From Microbotryum silenes-acaulis (Eukaryota > Basidiomycota > Microbotryomycetes > Microbotryales > Microbotryaceae): a DNA stretch of 34,549 nucleotides. Under the pieces are notes generated by a model that did no database searches, was not told the DNA's origin, and saw only the letters and a program-made list of their open reading frames with translations. The stretch lies in NCBI GenBank assembly GCA_003665825.1, contig QPFY01000044.1, positions 1 through 34,549 of the forward strand, in the 5' to 3' direction. The translations under genes were made by a program, and so were the position numbers. This document shows positions 31,371-34,549 of this stretch, in pieces (the first letter of the stretch is position 1; each line of letters begins with the position of its first letter).

Positions 31371-33101
31371 CCCATTCTTGGCGGCTTTCGACGTGGTTCT
31401 CTTGCGCAAACAACCTCAATGGAATGCTCTGTGTATCAAATATAACATGAGCGCTGGAATAAAAACTGCTGAACGCAATCATAATTACGTTGCAGTGATC
31501 TATGGATTTACTGGACCGATCGTACTCCTCGCTCGGGCTGACCGAGCAGCTGATATGCCATGGTGCCCTCAGTGTCGGTTGCAATCGTATGCCTAGCCTT
31601 TTACTATAGCGTCTTTCCGTTTAGCAAGTGAACAAGTGCCACGACGAGCTGCTTGCAGCCGTTTGTCGTCATTCGACAGCGGATCGTGCCACGGATTTCC
31701 CGCAAAGTCGAACCTCTGTAACCTCAGCTGCATCCCTCAGGGACGATCACAACTACAAGTATGCCGTGACACCGCAGACTTCGCCATCAGAGTGAAGATA
31801 TTCAACGATGATAGTTCTTTGAGGAGCCTTTCGAAGAAGCACTATCCGATCGAGCCGCGAAGAGGATAGGAGCGGGCTCGGAGCTCGCGCGATCGAGAGC
31901 CGACCTCCGAGTCCTTGCGCGACTTTTCAACTCCAAATCAGCACTCGATATTGATTTCAACACAGTGAGCACCATGTAATAGATCTCTAAAACGTACTCA
32001 TGTAGCTTGAAACATGTCTCAATGCGTGGGATATGGCTTGCAGCGATGATCCGTTCGGAAGGACCAGGTGACCTAGATCATGTGTGCTGCGGCATCGCTT
32101 TCGCTGTTCGATCTTGGAGAACGGTCCCGATGATAATACTGCATCGACATCGCAATCTAGCCCGGCACGCGTATCGACAAGTGTTTTTCGTGTAATCGAG
32201 TGTTCTGAGAGTGAGAAACATCTATCTGCAGGATGGGCCTGCGAGAATGAGTCGATTAGTAGTCGTAACTGGTCTCTCGGCTCGCCGACAATCGAGCCTT
32301 TTCGCAGACAGCGCTAACTGAACGAACTTCTTCGCCCAAACACCATATCCCGGTACTATTCAACCGAATGCGCTTCACCAAAAAAGACTCGTCGAGCGAC
32401 CTTACAGAGCATTGCGATCATCATCGAAAACTTGTCCGCAGACGAACTTCGAAGTGCCGACGGACCGCATCAAGTTTTCACCAACGATCTGTTGGGGAAA
32501 ACCTACTCTCGTTTTGTGCTCACGCCAGCTATCACTTGAGGGCTTGATTCATCTCTTCATACATTTCCAGCATTGCGGTCTGCGAGATACTGAGATGCGC
32601 TTCCTGGACACGCCCGGCGTGACTCTTAAGCCTCCGAGTCGTCTACCAGTATCATCGCGCGACAGTGATCTCGCCCGTAATCGGATCAAAGATCTGCTCC
32701 CGAATATGCTGCCTTTCCCTCAATCTTCAGACACAGCTCGTCTACATTTCAAGAACAGCCTTTGAGTAAAGGATTGACAACGGTATAAGCGTGCTCAGTG
32801 ACTTGGACCAATCGACCTCTGCGCCATGCCGGACGCCGGCCGACTCACTCGGCGAAAGACCCACGCGCTGACCTCGGAGGTACTCGCTCTCTCTAGCCTT
32901 GAAGTTCCTCACATCTCTTTTAGAGTTTCAGAAAGATAGACGTCTTTATAAGTCGACTGGACTCGAGCAAATCGGAGGCCGATCTCACGGCCGAGTGCGC
33001 CGAGCTTCGGAATCTCGCGCGGTGAGCTGATAGGCTCGACTTGACGTTCGCGCGCGCCAACGCCCCTTTCCCTCTCCCCACTCACTCGCACCACTCGCAC
33101 G

Positions 33102-33115
33102 GTGCGACGTCGCAC
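33102..33115. repeat. Perfect 14-bp palindrome, unit 5 copy
   Basis: GTGCGACGTCGCAC, retained although a deletion ends directly beside it. Confidence 0.7.
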
Positions 33116-33990
33116 AACACAACTACCAACGACGCCAACATCATCATCTTTGGCACGATACGACTTACACCTCCATCTGAGAGGGCGTGATTACTTCCAG
33201 CAGCGTGCTAGCTCACGTCGATGCATCGCTCGAGCGTCCTCGGTCGGACACGTGCCCGGTCAGCGCACCGCCTCGATCACCCCAATCGCCCACAAGCTAC
33301 TCGACCCATGAGTGTGGTGAGTACTTCACTCAGATAGTCCTCAGCTCTCGTCCCATTCGCTCACCTCATGTTTGTCTTTGCTGCTCAGCACTCTAGTTTA
33401 GATCGCGCGTTGGCCGACTCGCTGGCATCCGAGCCTCGCACCGAACCGCTCAGTGACTTGTATGATCAGACTCTGCGCATCAGCACCATCGACAAGACGC
33501 CCACCATTCCCCAGGTCTTGTATCGATGCACACATCACTCGATCCTCGTCGCTCCACCTCGAACATCATTGTCGACCTGTGACGATCTCGGCCATCGCCA
33601 CATCGTTCCCTCGCGTCGTCAACGTCAACCCATCACACGAACGCAATCCCTCACGTCTCTTTCTTGATCGAATCAACGGGTCTCATCGACGCGGCAAGCT
33701 CGGGAGTTGTCGGAACATCTCACGACTCGACTGATTTTGTCGATGTCCAGACCGACACCTTCATCGGCTCAAGCACTTGCACCCCGTCTCGACCCCGCCG
33801 CGATTCACTCAACCTCCCGCGCTTGTCATCCAGCTCGTCGAGTCATGAAGCCACTACATCTCAACATCCCACCTTCCCGCTCGCTGTCTTCGCCATTCAA
33901 CTTGATGGGACAGCTCTCAAGCTCTTCGATCACATCATCTAATCGACTCGACTTTCCGGCAAAATTCTCGACATTTGCCACATAACACCT

Positions 33991-34527
33991 CCTCATCGCT
34001 TCCCATCTTACTCAAACTCCATCCTACGTTGCGCACGTTGAACCATCCAGTCACGCCTCGGGCTTTTCCGCACCATTCGGCGCTCGTTTTCGGCGTTGGA
34101 CCGTGACGATCTTGCGCACTCACAATCGATCTCGGCGATTCACTTGACCAGCTTGATACGGGCGACCACCATCCGACCTCTGCAAGTTGCACATTCGTAC
34201 CCGCTTCAGCAACCCTGGTCATGCGGTCATGGACTGCAATCGGCGTCGCATGGCGCTCCATCTCCTCTCGTTTCGCTTCTTGCACTCACCTCGCTGGGTG
34301 TCGACGAACTCGTTTGGCAGTCACAAAGCGAGCAAACATCCGAAAGGTCAGTGCGGCCCTTCAACCTGAAGTTCTTACCTCTTTTCACACCTCGTGTTGA
34401 AAGTTTGTGCACTCTTGCTTATGTTTGACTTTTCTTTCGCTCCACCAGGTCTCAGACTCCGGCCTGCGCTTAAGTCGACTCTTTAAACTGCGACTCGCTC
34501 GAAACCGTTTCTAGCTCTCATGGATGA
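33991..34527 (+). repeat. 537-bp direct repeat, telomere-adjacent copy
   Basis: Identical by eye to 27310-27846. It ends exactly where the telomeric repeat begins. Confidence 0.9.
34347..34448 (+). other. Intron-like block in unit 5
   Basis: 102 bp, identical to 27666-27767. It is the last such block before the telomere. Confidence 0.45.
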
Positions 34528-34549
34528 AGGGTTAGGGTTAGGGTTAGGG
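34528..34549 (+). repeat. Telomeric repeat (TTAGGG)n at the chromosome end
   Basis: AGGG followed by three TTAGGG units runs to the last base. The G-rich strand reads 5'-3' toward the right edge, as expected for a right chromosome end. Only about 3.7 repeats are present, so the assembly stops just inside the telomere. Confidence 0.95.

Larger units (their letters stand above)
25348..32240 (+). repeat. Subtelomeric repeat unit 4 (longest)
   Basis: Landmarks run in family order: 'gacagtgctaac' near 25373, 'cagcattgcggtctgc' near 25642, 'gcgcgccaacgctcctttcc' near 26210, the palindrome at 26413, 'gatgcatcgctcgagcgt' near 26523, and then three intron-like blocks or remnants near 27666, 29208 and 30748. 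The inner module of about 1.5 kb is therefore present as three partial copies. At 29208 the donor is GTCCGT and the acceptor is CCACCGG, so that copy is broken. The first conserved frame (MHRSSVLGRTR) has lost one base after 'acacgtg' compared with unit 5. The right end passes continuously into unit 5, as unit 1 passes into unit 2. Confidence 0.72.
32241..34527 (+). repeat. Subtelomeric repeat unit 5, truncated by the telomere
   Basis: It carries 'cagacagcgctaac' near 32305, 'cagcattgcggtctgc' near 32568, 'ctctctagccttgaag' near 32891, the palindrome at 33102 and the intron-like block at 34347-34448. It lacks about 150 bp just before the palindrome, between two 'gcac' sequences. It stops at 'ctctcatggatga', where unit 4 continues into its next module. 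Confidence 0.75.

Noticed and set aside
1..34549. Telomere-linked RecQ-type helicase genes, common in fungal subtelomeres
   Set aside because: No DExH, SAT or other helicase motif was found in the translated repeats or the island.
1..34549. tRNA and rRNA genes
   Set aside because: No cloverleaf with conserved A and B boxes and no rRNA-like segment was recognised by eye; a covariance-model search was not possible here.

Overview
The window is the end of a eukaryotic, very probably basidiomycete, chromosome. It finishes in (TTAGGG)n reading outward at 34528-34549. The unique genes in the middle carry many short GT-AG introns (mostly 63-76 bp), as is usual in Agaricomycotina. Species cannot be named from sequence alone.

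Layout. (1) 1-9455: two tandem units of a roughly 4.7 kb subtelomeric repeat. (2) 9456-10777: an interruption with an exact 84-bp tandem array built around a 24-bp near-palindrome, then a nested inverted-repeat block. (3) 10778-14835: a third repeat unit. (4) 14836-25347: a unique island with a divergent gene set. On the minus strand is a seven-exon gene for a protein of about 1046 aa with a ParB/Srx-like domain. On the plus strand are a reading frame of at least 320 aa and, 23 nt after its stop, a 12-exon frame of 909 aa. Neither plus-strand product belongs to a family I recognise, and they may be one gene. (5) 25348-34527: a fourth and a truncated fifth repeat unit, the last cut by the telomere.

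The repeat units are diverged, mosaic copies of one sequence. They share landmarks in fixed order, including a perfect 14-bp palindrome and a roughly 102-bp intron-like block with GT-AG borders. Some keep open frames of 130-325 codons that resemble each other, so the family probably descends from a spliced gene. I could not assign it a function.

The most interesting signal is a family of 24-bp near-palindromes (arms GTGCACG/CGTGCAC, AATT-like core). They occur in the 84-bp array, in the enlarged introns of both genes, upstream of the plus-strand gene and in an insert in unit 4. They surround a gene whose product resembles ParB, a family that in bacteria and plasmids binds palindromic sites. 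A ParB-like protein with its own dispersed and iterated sites, on an island embedded in subtelomeric repeats, is a testable hypothesis. It is not established by this sequence.

Exon boundaries were derived by eye from splice signals and phase agreement. Similarity between repeats was judged by eye, not by alignment software.
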